Of a stretch of 64,000 bases of DNA, positions 39,209 through 49,960 are shown one piece after another (within the stretch, counting starts at the first letter, position 1; every line of letters starts with the position of its first letter). Below the pieces are notes generated by a model. It did not search any database, was not told the DNA's origin, and saw nothing but the letters and a program-made list of their open reading frames with translations. Made by a program: the position numbers and the translations under genes. Source of the stretch: Oscillospiraceae bacterium (lineage in GTDB: Bacteria > Bacillota > Clostridia > Oscillospirales > Oscillospiraceae); NCBI GenBank assembly GCA_015067925.1, contig SVLN01000001.1, positions 54,585-118,584 on the forward strand. Direction: 5' to 3'.

Positions 39209-42200
39209 TTGGCCAGAAAGCTCAAAACAATGGACGGTAACAATGCCGCCGCATGGGTATCCTATGCGTTTACCGAAGTCGCCGGCATTTATCCCATCAC
39301 TCCGTCCAGCCCCATGGCTGACTACGTCGATCAGTGGTCCGCCCAGGGCATGAAGAACATCTTCGGCAACCCTGTTAAGGTCATCGAGATGCAGTCCGAG
39401 GCCGGTGCCGCCGGTACCACCCACGGCTCCCTGAACGCCGGTGCCCTGACCACCACCTACACCGCTTCCCAGGGCCTGCTGCTGATGATCCCCAACATGT
39501 ACAAGATCGCCGGCGAACTGCTCCCCGGTGTCTTCCATGTCTCCGCTCGCTGCGTCGCTTCCCAGTCTCTGAACATCTTCGGCGATCACTCCGACGTCTA
39601 CGCTTGCCGTCAGACCGGTTTCGCCATGCTGGCTGAGACCAATCCTCAGGAAGTTATGGACCTGGGCGCTGTTGCCCACCTGGCTGCCATTGAAGGCCGC
39701 GTTCCCTTCCTGAACTTCTTCGACGGCTTCCGCACCTCCCACGAGCTGCAGAAGATCGCCATCTGGGACTTTGAGGACCTGGCTGAAATGTGCAACATGG
39801 ACGCCGTCAACGAGTTCCGCAAGAGAGCTCTGAACCCCGAGCATCCCGTGATGCGCGGCAGCCATGAAAACGACGACATCTTCTTCCAGCATCGTGAGAG
39901 CTGCAACAGCTACTACAATGCTCTGCCCGAGATCGTTGAGAAGTACATGGCTAAGGTCAATGCCAAGCTGGGCACTGACTATCAGCTGTTCAACTACTAC
40001 GGCGCCCCCGATGCTGACCGCGTCATCATCGCCATGGGCTCCATCTGCGACGTGACCGAGGAAGTCATCGACTACCTGAACGCCAACGGCCAGAAGGTCG
40101 GTCTGGTTAAGGTCCGCCTGTATCGTCCGTTCCGCGCCGACAAGCTCCTGGCTGCTATCCCCGAGACCTGCAAGAAGATCGCCGTTCTCGACCGCACCAA
40201 GGAACCCGGCTCCCTGGGCGAACCCCTGTACCTGGATGTTGTTGCTGCTCTGGCCAACGCCGGCAAGTCCGACGTGAAGGTTATCGGCGGCCGCTACGGT
40301 CTGGGCTCCAAGGATACCGCTCCCGCTTCCGTCTTCGCCGTCTATGACGAGCTGGCTAAGGACGAGATGAAGCGCGAGTTCACCATCGGCATCGTCGACG
40401 ACCTGACTCACCTCAGCCTCGAAGAGCCGAAGAACGCTCCCAACACCGCTGCCAAGGGCACCATCGAGTGCAAGTTCTGGGGTCTGGGCGGCGACGGCAC
40501 TGTCGGCGCCAACAAGAACTCCATCAAGATCATCGGCGACCACACCGACAAGTACGTTCAGGCTTACTTCCAGTATGACTCCAAGAAGACCGGCGGTATC
40601 ACCATCAGCCACCTGCGCTTTGGCGATCAGCCCATCAAGAGCCCGTACTACATCAACAAGGCCGACTTCGTCGCCTGCCACAATCCGTCTTACGTCCTGA
40701 AGGGCTTCAAGATGGTCAACGATGTTAAGCCCGGCGGTATCTTCATGATCAACTGCCAGTGGACTCCGGAAGAGCTTGACAAGGTCATGCCCGCCGAAGC
40801 CAAGCGCTACATCGCTCAGAACAACGTTCAGCTCTACACCATCAATGCCATCGACCTGTGCGTTGAGATCGGTATGGGCAAGCGCACCAACACCACCCTG
40901 CAGTCTGCCTTCTTCACTCTGGCGAAGGTCATGCCGCAGGAGGACGCCATCGCTTACATGAAGGATGCCGCCACCAAGTCCTACCTGAAGAAGGGCCAGG
41001 ACGTTGTCGATATGAACCACAAGGCCATCGACCTGGGCGCCACCGCTTTCGTGAAGGTTGACGTTCCCGCCTCCTGGGCTGACGCTGTTGATGCTGCCGA
41101 AGAAAAGGCTCTCGTTGGCGATGCCAAGCTGGTCAAGCAGGTTTCCTCCATCCTCGAGCCCGTCAGCAAGATGGATGGCTACAGCCTGACTGTCGGCGCT
41201 TTCGCCGATCATGCCGACGGCACCTTCCAGCACGGCGCCTCCGCTTACGAGAAGCGCGGCGTTGCTGTCACCGTTCCCACTTGGGACGCTGAGAAGTGCA
41301 TCCAGTGCAACAACTGTGCTTATGTCTGCCCGCACGCCACTATCCGTCCCTTCGCCCTGACCGAGGCCGAAGCCGCTGCTGCTCCCGCTGCTGCTTCCAT
41401 CGTTCCCGTCAAGGCCGGCAAGGGCAAGGGTGTTTACACCTACACCATGGCCGTTTCCCCGCTGGATTGCATGGGTTGCGGCGTCTGCGTCGGCGTTTGC
41501 CCGACCAAGGCTCTGACCATGGTCCCGCAGGAGCAGGAAGCTGCCCAGCAGGAAGTCTTCGACTACATGGTCGCCAATGTTTCCGAGAAGCCTGAGGTCA
41601 TCGACCTGACTGTCAAGGGCAGCCAGTTCAAGACCCCGCTGCTCGAGTTCTCCGGCTCCTGCGCCGGCTGTGCTGAGACCGCTTATGCTCGCCTGGTCAC
41701 TCAGGTCTGCGGCGATCGTATGTACATCTCCAATGCTACCGGTTGTTCCTCCATCTGGGGCGGCCCGGCTGCTACCAGCCCCTACACCGTCAATAAGGAA
41801 GGCCGCGGCCCCGCTTGGGCAAACTCCCTGTTCGAGGACAACGCCGAGCACGGTCTGGGCATGCACATCGCTCAGAAGACCATCCGCGCCGAACTCATTG
41901 AGAAGGTCCGCAAGATGAAGGACAGCGGCAAGTCTCCCGCTGAGGCTGTTGCCGTTATGGAGAACTACCTGAACACCCTCAACGATGGCGAAGCCAACAA
42001 GGCTGCCACCGAGGCTCTGATCCCTGTTCTCGAGAACGCTGCCGCTCACGGCTGCCCGATCGCTCCCACCATCCTGGCCAAGAAGGAATTCCTGTCCAAG
42101 AAGTCCGTTTGGATCTTCGGTGGCGACGGCTGGGCTTACGACATCGGCTTCGGCGGTCTGGACCATGTCCTGGCTTCCGGCGAAGACGTCAACATCTTCG

Positions 42201-42757
42201 TCTTCGATACCGAGGTCTACTCCAACACCGGCGGTCAGGCTTCCAAGGCTTCCAACATCGGTCAGGTTGCTCAGTTCGCAGCTGCCGGTAAGGAAATCAA
42301 GAAGAAGTCCCTGGCTGACATCGCCATGAGCTACGGCTACGTTTATGTTGCCCAGGTCGCTATGGGCGCCAACCCCGCTCAGACCATCAAGGCCATCGCT
42401 GAGGCCGAGGCTTACAATGGCCCGTCCATCATCATCGGCTACGCTCCCTGCGAAATGCACTCCATCAAGGGCGGCATGCAGAACTGCCAGGCTGAGATGA
42501 AGAAGGCTGTTGAGTGCGGCTACTGGAACATGTTCCGCTTCAACCCGGCTGCCAAGGCCGAGGGCAAGAACCCGTTCACCCTGGACAGCAAGGCTCCCGC
42601 CGGCGGCTACCAGGAGTTCCTGATGAACGAGGCTCGCTACTCCCGTCTGACCCGCGAATTCCCCGAGCGTGCAGAGGTTCTGTTCGCCAAGTCCGAGGAA
42701 GCCGCGAAGGAGCGCTACGAGCACCTGCTCAAGCTGAAGGCTCTGTACGAGGCCTAA
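39209..42757 (+). CDS. nifJ: Pyruvate:ferredoxin (flavodoxin) oxidoreductase
   Basis: ITPSSPMADYVDQWSAQG; two 4Fe-4S motifs CIQCNNCAYVCPHATIRPF and CMGCGVCVGVCPTKAL; TPP domain GGDGWAYDIGFGGLDHVLASGEDVN. Confidence 0.98.
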   Translation: MARKLKTMDGNNAAAWVSYAFTEVAGIYPITPSSPMADYVDQWSAQGMKNIFGNPVKVIEMQSEAGAAGTTHGSLNAGALTTTYTASQGLLLMIPNMYKIAGELLPGVFHVSARCVASQSLNIFGDHSDVYACRQTGFAMLAETNPQEVMDLGAVAHLAAIEGRVPFLNFFDGFRTSHELQKIAIWDFEDLAEMCNMDAVNEFRKRALNPEHPVMRGSHENDDIFFQHRESCNSYYNALPEIVEKYMAKVNAKLGTDYQLFNYYGAPDADRVIIAMGSICDVTEEVIDYLNANGQKVGLVKVRLYRPFRADKLLAAIPETCKKIAVLDRTKEPGSLGEPLYLDVVAALANAGKSDVKVIGGRYGLGSKDTAPASVFAVYDELAKDEMKREFTIGIVDDLTHLSLEEPKNAPNTAAKGTIECKFWGLGGDGTVGANKNSIKIIGDHTDKYVQAYFQYDSKKTGGITISHLRFGDQPIKSPYYINKADFVACHNPSYVLKGFKMVNDVKPGGIFMINCQWTPEELDKVMPAEAKRYIAQNNVQLYTINAIDLCVEIGMGKRTNTTLQSAFFTLAKVMPQEDAIAYMKDAATKSYLKKGQDVVDMNHKAIDLGATAFVKVDVPASWADAVDAAEEKALVGDAKLVKQVSSILEPVSKMDGYSLTVGAFADHADGTFQHGASAYEKRGVAVTVPTWDAEKCIQCNNCAYVCPHATIRPFALTEAEAAAAPAAASIVPVKAGKGKGVYTYTMAVSPLDCMGCGVCVGVCPTKALTMVPQEQEAAQQEVFDYMVANVSEKPEVIDLTVKGSQFKTPLLEFSGSCAGCAETAYARLVTQVCGDRMYISNATGCSSIWGGPAATSPYTVNKEGRGPAWANSLFEDNAEHGLGMHIAQKTIRAELIEKVRKMKDSGKSPAEAVAVMENYLNTLNDGEANKAATEALIPVLENAAAHGCPIAPTILAKKEFLSKKSVWIFGGDGWAYDIGFGGLDHVLASGEDVNIFVFDTEVYSNTGGQASKASNIGQVAQFAAAGKEIKKKSLADIAMSYGYVYVAQVAMGANPAQTIKAIAEAEAYNGPSIIIGYAPCEMHSIKGGMQNCQAEMKKAVECGYWNMFRFNPAAKAEGKNPFTLDSKAPAGGYQEFLMNEARYSRLTREFPERAEVLFAKSEEAAKERYEHLLKLKALYEA

Positions 42758-42775
42758 GCTCCTATCTCCCTAATG

Positions 42776-42812
42776 CAAAGAGGTGTGACCTTTCGGTCAC
42801 ACCTCTTTTCTG
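42776..42812 (+). terminator. Rho-independent terminator
   Basis: aaagaggtgtgacc-tttc-ggtcacacctctttt. Confidence 0.9.
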
Positions 42813-42829
42813 TTCGTTTAAATGTAGCG

Positions 42830-42859
42830 TTGACAGATACATTGTCCTTTCAGTAAAAT
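42830..42859 (+). promoter_or_regulatory. Candidate sigma-A promoter
   Basis: TTGACA - 18 bp - TAAAAT upstream of the MBL-fold gene. Confidence 0.55.
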
Positions 42860-42901
42860 AAAAATAGAACGTATGTTATCTTTGGAAAGGAGTGCTCATC
42901 T

Positions 42902-44500
42902 ATGAAACTGACATTTCTCGGCGCTGCTCACGAAGTTACCGGCAGTTGTTACCTGTTAGAAATCGCCGGCCATCATATCCTGATCGACTGTGGCAGTGAA
43001 CAGGGCAAGGATTTGTATGAAAACCCGGAAATTCCCATTTCAGCCAAGGAAGTAGATGCGATTCTGCTGACCCATTCTCACATTGACCACGCCGGTCGGA
43101 TTCCCCTCTTGGTAAAAGACGGATATGCCGGTGCAATCTACTCCACTGACGCCACTTACGACCTGTGCGGCATCATGCTGCTGGATTCCGCTCATATTCA
43201 GGAGTCTGACGCGGAGTGGAAGAATCGCAAGAATCAACGTGCAGGAAAGCCTCTAGTAGAGCCCCTTTACACCGTTGCTGACGCGGAACAGACCCTCAGG
43301 CAGTTCCACCCCGTTCCCTATGGAACAAATCTGCAGTTGTTCGATGAGGTCGTGATCCACTTCACCGATGTGGGCCATCTGCTGGGCAGCGCTGCCATTA
43401 CCATTACTGTAACGGAAAACGGAAGAACCGAGAAGCTGGTCTTCTCCGGCGACATTGGAAACACCAATATGGCGATCCTCAAGGATCCTCAATATCTGAA
43501 AGAAGCCGACTATGTGGTAATGGAGAGCACCTACGGAGATCGCACCCATGGCGAACGCGTGGATACGGTAGGCGCTCTGGCTGACATGATTCAGCGGACC
43601 TTCGATCGGGGCGGCAACGTGGTCATCCCTTGCTTTGCTGTGGGCAGAACCCAGGAGATGCTCTACGATCTGCGCAAAGTCAAAGAGCAAAATTTGGTCA
43701 AAGGGCATGGAACCTGGCCTGTGTATATGGACTCTCCCCTGGCCCTGCGTGCCACAAAGATTGTCAGCGAGAACTACGCCGAGTGCTTCGACGAGGAAGC
43801 CCTTTCCCTGGTGCGCCAGGGCATTAACCCTCTGGAGTTCCCGGGACTTAAACTGGCAGAAACCAGCGATGAATCCAAACAAATCAACTTTGACGAAACG
43901 CCCAAGGTCATCATCTCCGCCAGCGGCATGTGCGAGGCCGGCCGCGTGCGCCACCATTTGAAGCACAACCTCTGGCGTGCAGAATCCACGGTGATTTTCG
44001 TGGGCCATCAGTCCAACGGCACCCTGGGCCAGGTCCTCCTGGACGGCGCCGATCAGGTCAAGCTCTTCTCCGAGACCATTGATGTGCGCTGCGAGATCAC
44101 CCGCCTGCAGGGGCTGTCCGGTCACGCGGATGACAAAGGTCTGATGAAATGGATCGGCGCCTTTGATCCCAAACCGAAGACTGTCTTCGTCACCCACGGT
44201 GAGGACGCTGTAACGGACTTTTTTGCAGATCGTCTGAAGAACGAACTGGGTATTCACGCTCTGGCCCCCTATCCCGGAGCGATTTACGATTTCACTGCCG
44301 GTCAGTGGGCCTTCGAAGGAACCAAAGAGCGCATTCAGAAGAATGCACCCCAGAAGAAGGTCAATCCCGCCTATCGCCGCCTTACCAATGCATTCAATCG
44401 ATTGGGCGAGATCGTCCGCAAGAGCGAAGGTCTGTCCAACAACCTCATCTCCAAGTTTGCAGAGCAGATCGAGGCTCTTTGCAAAAAGTGGGAAAAATAA
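42902..44500 (+). CDS. MBL-fold beta-CASP RNA metallohydrolase family protein
   Basis: LLTHSHIDHAGRIP, GHLLGSAAI, FSGDIGN, beta-CASP ISASGMCEAGRVRHHL, GLSGHAD. Confidence 0.93.
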   Translation: MKLTFLGAAHEVTGSCYLLEIAGHHILIDCGSEQGKDLYENPEIPISAKEVDAILLTHSHIDHAGRIPLLVKDGYAGAIYSTDATYDLCGIMLLDSAHIQESDAEWKNRKNQRAGKPLVEPLYTVADAEQTLRQFHPVPYGTNLQLFDEVVIHFTDVGHLLGSAAITITVTENGRTEKLVFSGDIGNTNMAILKDPQYLKEADYVVMESTYGDRTHGERVDTVGALADMIQRTFDRGGNVVIPCFAVGRTQEMLYDLRKVKEQNLVKGHGTWPVYMDSPLALRATKIVSENYAECFDEEALSLVRQGINPLEFPGLKLAETSDESKQINFDETPKVIISASGMCEAGRVRHHLKHNLWRAESTVIFVGHQSNGTLGQVLLDGADQVKLFSETIDVRCEITRLQGLSGHADDKGLMKWIGAFDPKPKTVFVTHGEDAVTDFFADRLKNELGIHALAPYPGAIYDFTAGQWAFEGTKERIQKNAPQKKVNPAYRRLTNAFNRLGEIVRKSEGLSNNLISKFAEQIEALCKKWEK

Positions 44501-44503
44501 CAA

Positions 44504-44531
44504 CAAAGAGGCAGCGTTTGCTGCCTCTTTC
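44504..44531. terminator. Bidirectional terminator
   Basis: caaagaggcagc-gttt-gctgcctctttc. Confidence 0.8.
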
Positions 44532-44533
44532 CT

Positions 44534-44917
44534 TTACTCCCAGGTAGCCCACACATCCGGGCAATAGCCAACGGTGGCCTTTTTGCCATTGCGCACGATG
44601 GGCGTTTTCATCAGTTTGGGGTTTTCAAAAACCTTGTCTTCTTTCTGCGTTTTGTCTGCCATATAGCGCAGCAAGTCAATGTCTGGGTTCTTCTGATCGT
44701 AATCGATCAGGTTCTCGATCCCTCCCACGGCACGCAGAACGGAATCAAACTCACCGCCGGACATGCCGTATTTCAGAAGATCGATCTTCTGCACCTTGAT
44801 GCGGCGCTCAGAGAAATAGCGCTCAGCCTTCTTTGTATCAAAGCACTTGCTTTTTCCAAAAATCTGAATATTCACATTCAATTCCTCCACGGATTTCGTC
44901 ACATTGTGTATTGACAT
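44534..44917 (-). CDS. ArsC/Spx-family protein
   Basis: IQIFGKSKCFDTKKAERYFSERRI, LMKTPIVRNGKKATVGY. Confidence 0.88.
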   Translation of the reverse strand: MSIHNVTKSVEELNVNIQIFGKSKCFDTKKAERYFSERRIKVQKIDLLKYGMSGGEFDSVLRAVGGIENLIDYDQKNPDIDLLRYMADKTQKEDKVFENPKLMKTPIVRNGKKATVGYCPDVWATWE

Positions 44918-44993
44918 TTTACACTATTTACAGCAAACTATAAAGTAGAATTTTCAAGACGTTTTGATTCACGTCTTTTAAGGAGAATGTCCC

Positions 44994-46187
44994 ATGATTT
45001 CTGAAAAAATGAAAAAGCTTTCCGCCGGCAAGTCCGCCATCCGCGCCATGTTTGAGGACGGTAAGAAACTCGCCGCTCAGTACGGCGCTGAGAACGTCTA
45101 CGATTTCTCTCTGGGCAACCCTAATGTTCCTGCGCCCCAGGCTGTGCGTGACGCCATTGTGGAAATCGCTACCAGCGAGGACAGCGTGTACCTGCACGGC
45201 TACATGTCCAACAGCGGCTATGAGACTGTCCGGCAGACCGTTGCCAACTTCCTGAACAAGGAGCACGGCACCAGCTTCTCAGTAGAGAACATTCTGATGA
45301 CCGTGGGCGCCGCCGGCGGCCTCAACGTCATCCTCAAGACCCTGATTAACCCCGGCGATGAGGTTCTGACCTTCGCCCCCTATTTCGCCGAGTACGGCAA
45401 CTATGTCATCAACTATGACGGCGTTCTGGTGGCTGTCAGCCCCAACACCGAGACCTTCCAGCCGAACCTTGTCGAATTCGAGCAGAAGATCACCGCCAAG
45501 ACCAAAGCCGTGATCGTCAATACGCCCAACAACCCCACAGGTGTCATCTACTCTGAAGAGACCATCCAGGCCATCGCCGCCATCCTGGAGAAGAAGCAGG
45601 CAGAATTCGGCACTTCCATCTATCTGATCTCCGACGAGCCTTACCGCGAGCTGGCCTTTGACGGCATCAAAGTCCCCTACCTGACCAAATACTACCGCAA
45701 CACCGTGGTTTGCTATTCCTGGAGCAAGTCCCTGTCCCTGCCCGGCGAGCGCATCGGCTACCTGGTGCTGCCTAGTGAGATGGACGACGCCCAGGAGATC
45801 ATCGACGCCGCTTCCATTGCCAACCGCGTCTCCGGCTTTGTCAACGCTCCGAGCCTGATGCAGCTGGTGGTCGCCCGCTGCATTGAAGAAAAAACCGACA
45901 TCGCCGTGTATGACCGCAACCGTGAAAAGCTCTACGGCATGCTGCAGGAGCTGGGCTTCGAGTGTATCAAGCCCGAGGGCGCCTTCTACATGTTCGTCAA
46001 GTCCCCCGTGGCCGACGAAAAGGAATTCGTCGCCAAGGCCAAGGAGCTGCGTCTGCTGCTGGTTCCCGGCTCCAGCTTTGCCTGCCCGGGTTACGTCCGT
46101 ATTGCCTACTGCGTTGCCTACGACACCATTGTTCGCTCTGAGCCTTCCTTCCGTGAGCTGGCCGCTTTCTACGGTCTGACGAAATAA
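44994..46187 (+). CDS. PLP-dependent aminotransferase, class I/II
   Basis: FSLGNPNVPAP, NTPNNPTGVIYSEE, YSWSKSLSLPGERIGYL. Confidence 0.93.
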   Translation: MISEKMKKLSAGKSAIRAMFEDGKKLAAQYGAENVYDFSLGNPNVPAPQAVRDAIVEIATSEDSVYLHGYMSNSGYETVRQTVANFLNKEHGTSFSVENILMTVGAAGGLNVILKTLINPGDEVLTFAPYFAEYGNYVINYDGVLVAVSPNTETFQPNLVEFEQKITAKTKAVIVNTPNNPTGVIYSEETIQAIAAILEKKQAEFGTSIYLISDEPYRELAFDGIKVPYLTKYYRNTVVCYSWSKSLSLPGERIGYLVLPSEMDDAQEIIDAASIANRVSGFVNAPSLMQLVVARCIEEKTDIAVYDRNREKLYGMLQELGFECIKPEGAFYMFVKSPVADEKEFVAKAKELRLLLVPGSSFACPGYVRIAYCVAYDTIVRSEPSFRELAAFYGLTK

Positions 46188-46224
46188 TCATCCATAGAAT
46201 CTATATTAAAAAGGAGTTTTGAAC

Positions 46225-46653
46225 ATGGCACACATTGATCGCATTCAGTTGGAAGAAAACCCGATTCTTTGGTCTGACAGAAAGCGCTACCTCGGCCTTC
46301 CGATCTCCTTCACAAAATACACTCTGGATGAGGATCGCCTCTATATCAAGAAAGGCCTTCTCAGCACCCAGACGAACGAAACGCTTCTTTACCGCATTCT
46401 GGATGTCAAGTCTACCCAGAGCTTGTGGCAGCGTATCTTTGGCGTGGGAACTGTTACGCTCTTCTGCGCAGACCAGAGCGATCCGGAATTGAAGTTGGAG
46501 AACGTAAAATCCTCGCAGAAAGTGCACCGCTATTTGAGTCAGGTCATCGAGGAACGCCGCCAGAACAAGGGTATTATCGGCCGCGAAATGTACGGTACCG
46601 CTGATCCTGACGGCGACTGCGATCATGACGACTTTGATGCGCCGCTTCTATAA
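46225..46653 (+). CDS. PH domain-containing protein (YdbT/bPH2-like)
   Basis: FTKYTLDEDRLYIKKGLLSTQTNETLLYRILDVKSTQSLWQRIFGVGTVTLF; ATG at 46225 with aaggag RBS. Confidence 0.82.
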   Translation: MAHIDRIQLEENPILWSDRKRYLGLPISFTKYTLDEDRLYIKKGLLSTQTNETLLYRILDVKSTQSLWQRIFGVGTVTLFCADQSDPELKLENVKSSQKVHRYLSQVIEERRQNKGIIGREMYGTADPDGDCDHDDFDAPLL

Positions 46654-46658
46654 GATGA

Positions 46659-46699
46659 AAAAACACCCCGAACCGGTTGCGGTTCGGGGTGTTCGTTTT
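46659..46699. terminator. Bidirectional terminator
   Basis: aacaccccgaaccg-gttg-cggttcggggtgtt then T-rich. Confidence 0.85.
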
Positions 46700-47938
46700 T
46701 TATTGGGCGCCAGCGCCCTTGCAGTAGGTTGCAAAGCTGTCCAGGCTCGTTTCCCGGGCAATATAATAGCGGCTGATGAGATACGGATCATCCTTGGATG
46801 TGTTGAACATCAGACCATTCATCTTGGTGCCGTAAACAAAGTACTCCTTCGCCACCTGCAGAGTCAGATTGCTGAAACGTCCGCTGGGATAGCAGAGTAC
46901 GTAAGGCATCTCGCCGGTCATAGAACCGATCTCTTTACAGCTGTTGGAAAACTCATAATGCAGCGTCTTTTCGTCCATAATGCCCAGATCGCCATGGGTC
47001 ATGGTGTGGCTCTGGATGGAAACCAGGCCGGAATCATACATTTCCTTAATCTGTTCCTCCGTAACTTTATGGGCCGTGCCATTGGGATGTCCGATCACAA
47101 AAATCGTGGCCTTCACATTGTACTTCTGCAGCAGCGGGAACAGGATGGTGTAGTTGTCATCGTAGCCGTCGTCAAAGGTGAGCATTACAGGCTTGTCATA
47201 GTCCTCCAGGTGGGAAAGGTCTTCAAACCAGATGGGATCATACCCATTCTCCATCAACCAGGCCAATTGCTTTTCCATTTCGGCAGGCTTGACAAACAAC
47301 TCGCTGATACCCCAGACATCATCGCTGACAGCATGGTACATCAGAGTCGGAACATTCACATTCTCGGTCATCGGCTGAATGTCCTTCACCTTCGCCAGGA
47401 AGCGAATGCCGTCCTTTGTTTCGTCCAGCACAACATTGGCCATTGTAGCGGCGTCATCCAGGCTGATATAGTTCTTCTCCTGCCACTGTCTGAGCGCATA
47501 ATCGGCTTCGTTCAGCGCCAGACCGGAGTTTGCCACAAAGCTGTCAAAAGGAACATATTCCAGCGTGCCGTCTGTCAGTACATCGGCATCCACGCCAAAC
47601 AGACGGATCGAGCCGCACACCGTCAAAGGCGGGAATTTGAGCTCATAGACCTCTTCTTCTAAAAGCTTGACAGATTCTTCCAAATTGGAAACGTCTGTCT
47701 GCGCAGCATCAAGGGCCTCATGAGCCGCTTCCAGCTCAGAGAGTGCCACAGAGAGCTGCTCCTTCAGCGTATCGCGTTCCCCGGAAACGTCCTGCACAGA
47801 TTGCTGCAGTTGTGCAATACTATTTTGCAGCTGCAGATTCTGCTGCTCAAGAAGCGCAATCTGGTCTTTTGCGCCGCATGCCGTGAGCAGTAAAAACATA
47901 ATAAGCGTCAGAACAAGGGCAATTATTCTTTTCATCAT
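46700..47938 (-). CDS. Polysaccharide deacetylase lipoprotein with N-terminal coiled coil
   Basis: Lipobox LLLTAC; coiled coil (LLEQQNLQLQNSIAQLQQ); NodB motifs MLTFDDGYDDNYT, SHTMTHGDLG. Confidence 0.92.
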   Translation of the reverse strand: MMKRIIALVLTLIMFLLLTACGAKDQIALLEQQNLQLQNSIAQLQQSVQDVSGERDTLKEQLSVALSELEAAHEALDAAQTDVSNLEESVKLLEEEVYELKFPPLTVCGSIRLFGVDADVLTDGTLEYVPFDSFVANSGLALNEADYALRQWQEKNYISLDDAATMANVVLDETKDGIRFLAKVKDIQPMTENVNVPTLMYHAVSDDVWGISELFVKPAEMEKQLAWLMENGYDPIWFEDLSHLEDYDKPVMLTFDDGYDDNYTILFPLLQKYNVKATIFVIGHPNGTAHKVTEEQIKEMYDSGLVSIQSHTMTHGDLGIMDEKTLHYEFSNSCKEIGSMTGEMPYVLCYPSGRFSNLTLQVAKEYFVYGTKMNGLMFNTSKDDPYLISRYYIARETSLDSFATYCKGAGAQ

Positions 47939-48176
47939 TGGTTCTCTCTTTCTTTTCTTGGTTCTTACCAATTCTATCATAGTGATTTTTTTCCATTCGT
48001 CAAGGGAGATTATCTAAATCGAAAACTCCCCTATCGTACACGCCTTGTAAAAGCTTTGCAGGATCTTTACGCAAAACAACAAGGTTTTACAATGATTTTA
48101 CTTGCTTTTGTCTTACCAAAAACATTCCTCTGTTATGCTTGTACCACAAAAACCCAAATACAAGAGGAGCTTCAAT

Positions 48177-49952
48177 ATGGACTTATTTGATGTTTTGAAA
48201 TTAATCGGCGGACTCTGTCTGTTCCTGTTTGGCATGAACCTGATGGGCGCTGCATTGGAAAAGCGTGCCGGTCACAGTCTAAATGCCATTCTTGGCAAAT
48301 TCATCACCGGTAAGATCGCCGGTTTCCTAACCGGTCTCGGTGTTACCTCCATCATCCAGTCTTCCTCCGCTACGACGGTCATGGTGGTCGGTTTTGTCAA
48401 TTCCGGTATTATGACGCTCCGTCAGGCCATCAATGTGATTATGGGTGCGAATGTTGGCACCACCGTCACCGCCTGGCTTCTGAGTCTGACCGGTATTGAA
48501 AGCGGGAACCTGTTTGTTCAGATGCTCAAGCCCACTTCCTTTACCCCCATTCTTGCCTTAATCGGCACTGTCCTTTATATGATGCCCAATGCAGACAGCA
48601 AAAAGAAGGATACTGCGCACATCCTTCTGGGATTTGCTACACTGATGTTCGGCATGGACATTATGTCCGGCTCCGTTGCCGGTCTGAAGGATGTGGAAGC
48701 ATTCCGCAACATTCTGATTATGTTCTCCAACCCCATCCTGGGCGTTCTGGCCGGTGCAGTATTGACCGCAATGATCCAGTCCTCCTCTGCCTCGGTGGGT
48801 ATTCTGCAGGCACTTTCCTCCACCGGACAGATCACCATGGGTGCGGCAATCCCCATCATCATGGGCCAGAACATCGGCACCTGCGTGACTGCCCTGATAT
48901 CCTCTATTGGAACCAACCGAAATGCACGGCGCGCCTCCCTGGTGCATCTTTGCTTTAATATCATTGGCACTGCGCTTCTTCTGTGCCTCTTCTGTGCAGC
49001 CAGGGCCCTGTTTGATCTCTCCGCCTTTGTGGGCAGTGAGGCCAATGAGATGACCATCGCAGTTGCACACTCTGTTTTCAATATTCTGTGCACAATCATC
49101 CTTCTCCCGGCATCCGGCCTTCTGGAAAAGCTTTCCTACAAGCTGATTCCGGAGCCGAAAAACACGGACTCTGTACCCAAGGATGTACCGCACCTGGACG
49201 AGCGCATGATGGCAACTCCTTCCATTGCTCTGGAGCAGTGCCGTCACGCCACCCACGAAATGGCCGATATTGCCTTTTCCTCTCTGCACAATGCATTGTC
49301 TCTTTACGATGCTTATGATAACACCGTCGCAACCTCCATTCACCAGAAGGAAGAACTGGTCGACCGGTATGAAGACATGCTGGGATCCTATCTGGTTAAG
49401 CTCAACACCTATTCCCTCAGCGATGAGGACAGCCACGAATCCACAAAGCTTTTGCACATGATCGGTGATTTGGAACGTCTTTCCGACCACGCGGTCAATG
49501 TCTTAGAATCCATGCAGGAGTTGCAGCAAAAGGGCGTACGCTTCACGCAGCAGGCCGACCGTCAGCTCCGGGCCATGATGTCCGCCGTCAGCGAAACGCT
49601 GGAACTGACGCAGCACGCTTACGAACAGAACGATCTGCAGATTACCTCACAGGTCGAACCTTTGGAGCAGATTGCCAATGTATTGAAAGATCAGCTCCGC
49701 GCGCAGCATATTCTGCGTATGCAGCGGGGTGAGTGTTCCGTGGAAGCAGGATTTATCTGGTCAGATCTTTTAACCAATCTGGAGCGAATTTCCGACCATT
49801 GCTCCAACATTGCAGGCTGTGTGATCGAAATGGCTCACGAGAAGCTGGATCTTCATGATTATCTGAAGACCGTAAAGGCAAACAGCCCCGAATTTGCCGA
49901 AATCTACGGTTCATATGCAAAAAAGTATCTGCACGATGCCGCAGGTCTATAA
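48177..49952 (+). CDS. Na/Pi cotransporter family protein with C-terminal PhoU-like domain
   Basis: GLCLFLFGMNLMGAALEKRAG, repeated QSSSATTVMVVGFVNSG/QSSSASVGILQAL; PhoU-like helices. Confidence 0.94.
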   Translation: MDLFDVLKLIGGLCLFLFGMNLMGAALEKRAGHSLNAILGKFITGKIAGFLTGLGVTSIIQSSSATTVMVVGFVNSGIMTLRQAINVIMGANVGTTVTAWLLSLTGIESGNLFVQMLKPTSFTPILALIGTVLYMMPNADSKKKDTAHILLGFATLMFGMDIMSGSVAGLKDVEAFRNILIMFSNPILGVLAGAVLTAMIQSSSASVGILQALSSTGQITMGAAIPIIMGQNIGTCVTALISSIGTNRNARRASLVHLCFNIIGTALLLCLFCAARALFDLSAFVGSEANEMTIAVAHSVFNILCTIILLPASGLLEKLSYKLIPEPKNTDSVPKDVPHLDERMMATPSIALEQCRHATHEMADIAFSSLHNALSLYDAYDNTVATSIHQKEELVDRYEDMLGSYLVKLNTYSLSDEDSHESTKLLHMIGDLERLSDHAVNVLESMQELQQKGVRFTQQADRQLRAMMSAVSETLELTQHAYEQNDLQITSQVEPLEQIANVLKDQLRAQHILRMQRGECSVEAGFIWSDLLTNLERISDHCSNIAGCVIEMAHEKLDLHDYLKTVKANSPEFAEIYGSYAKKYLHDAAGL

Positions 49953-49960
49953 AAACGAAA

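Noticed and set aside
39179-42724. 1181-aa ORF antisense to PFOR
   Set aside because: Shadow ORF: strong codon bias of nifJ removes stops on the opposite strand; the translation is a low-complexity L/V/G/D/H-rich sequence without recognisable domains.
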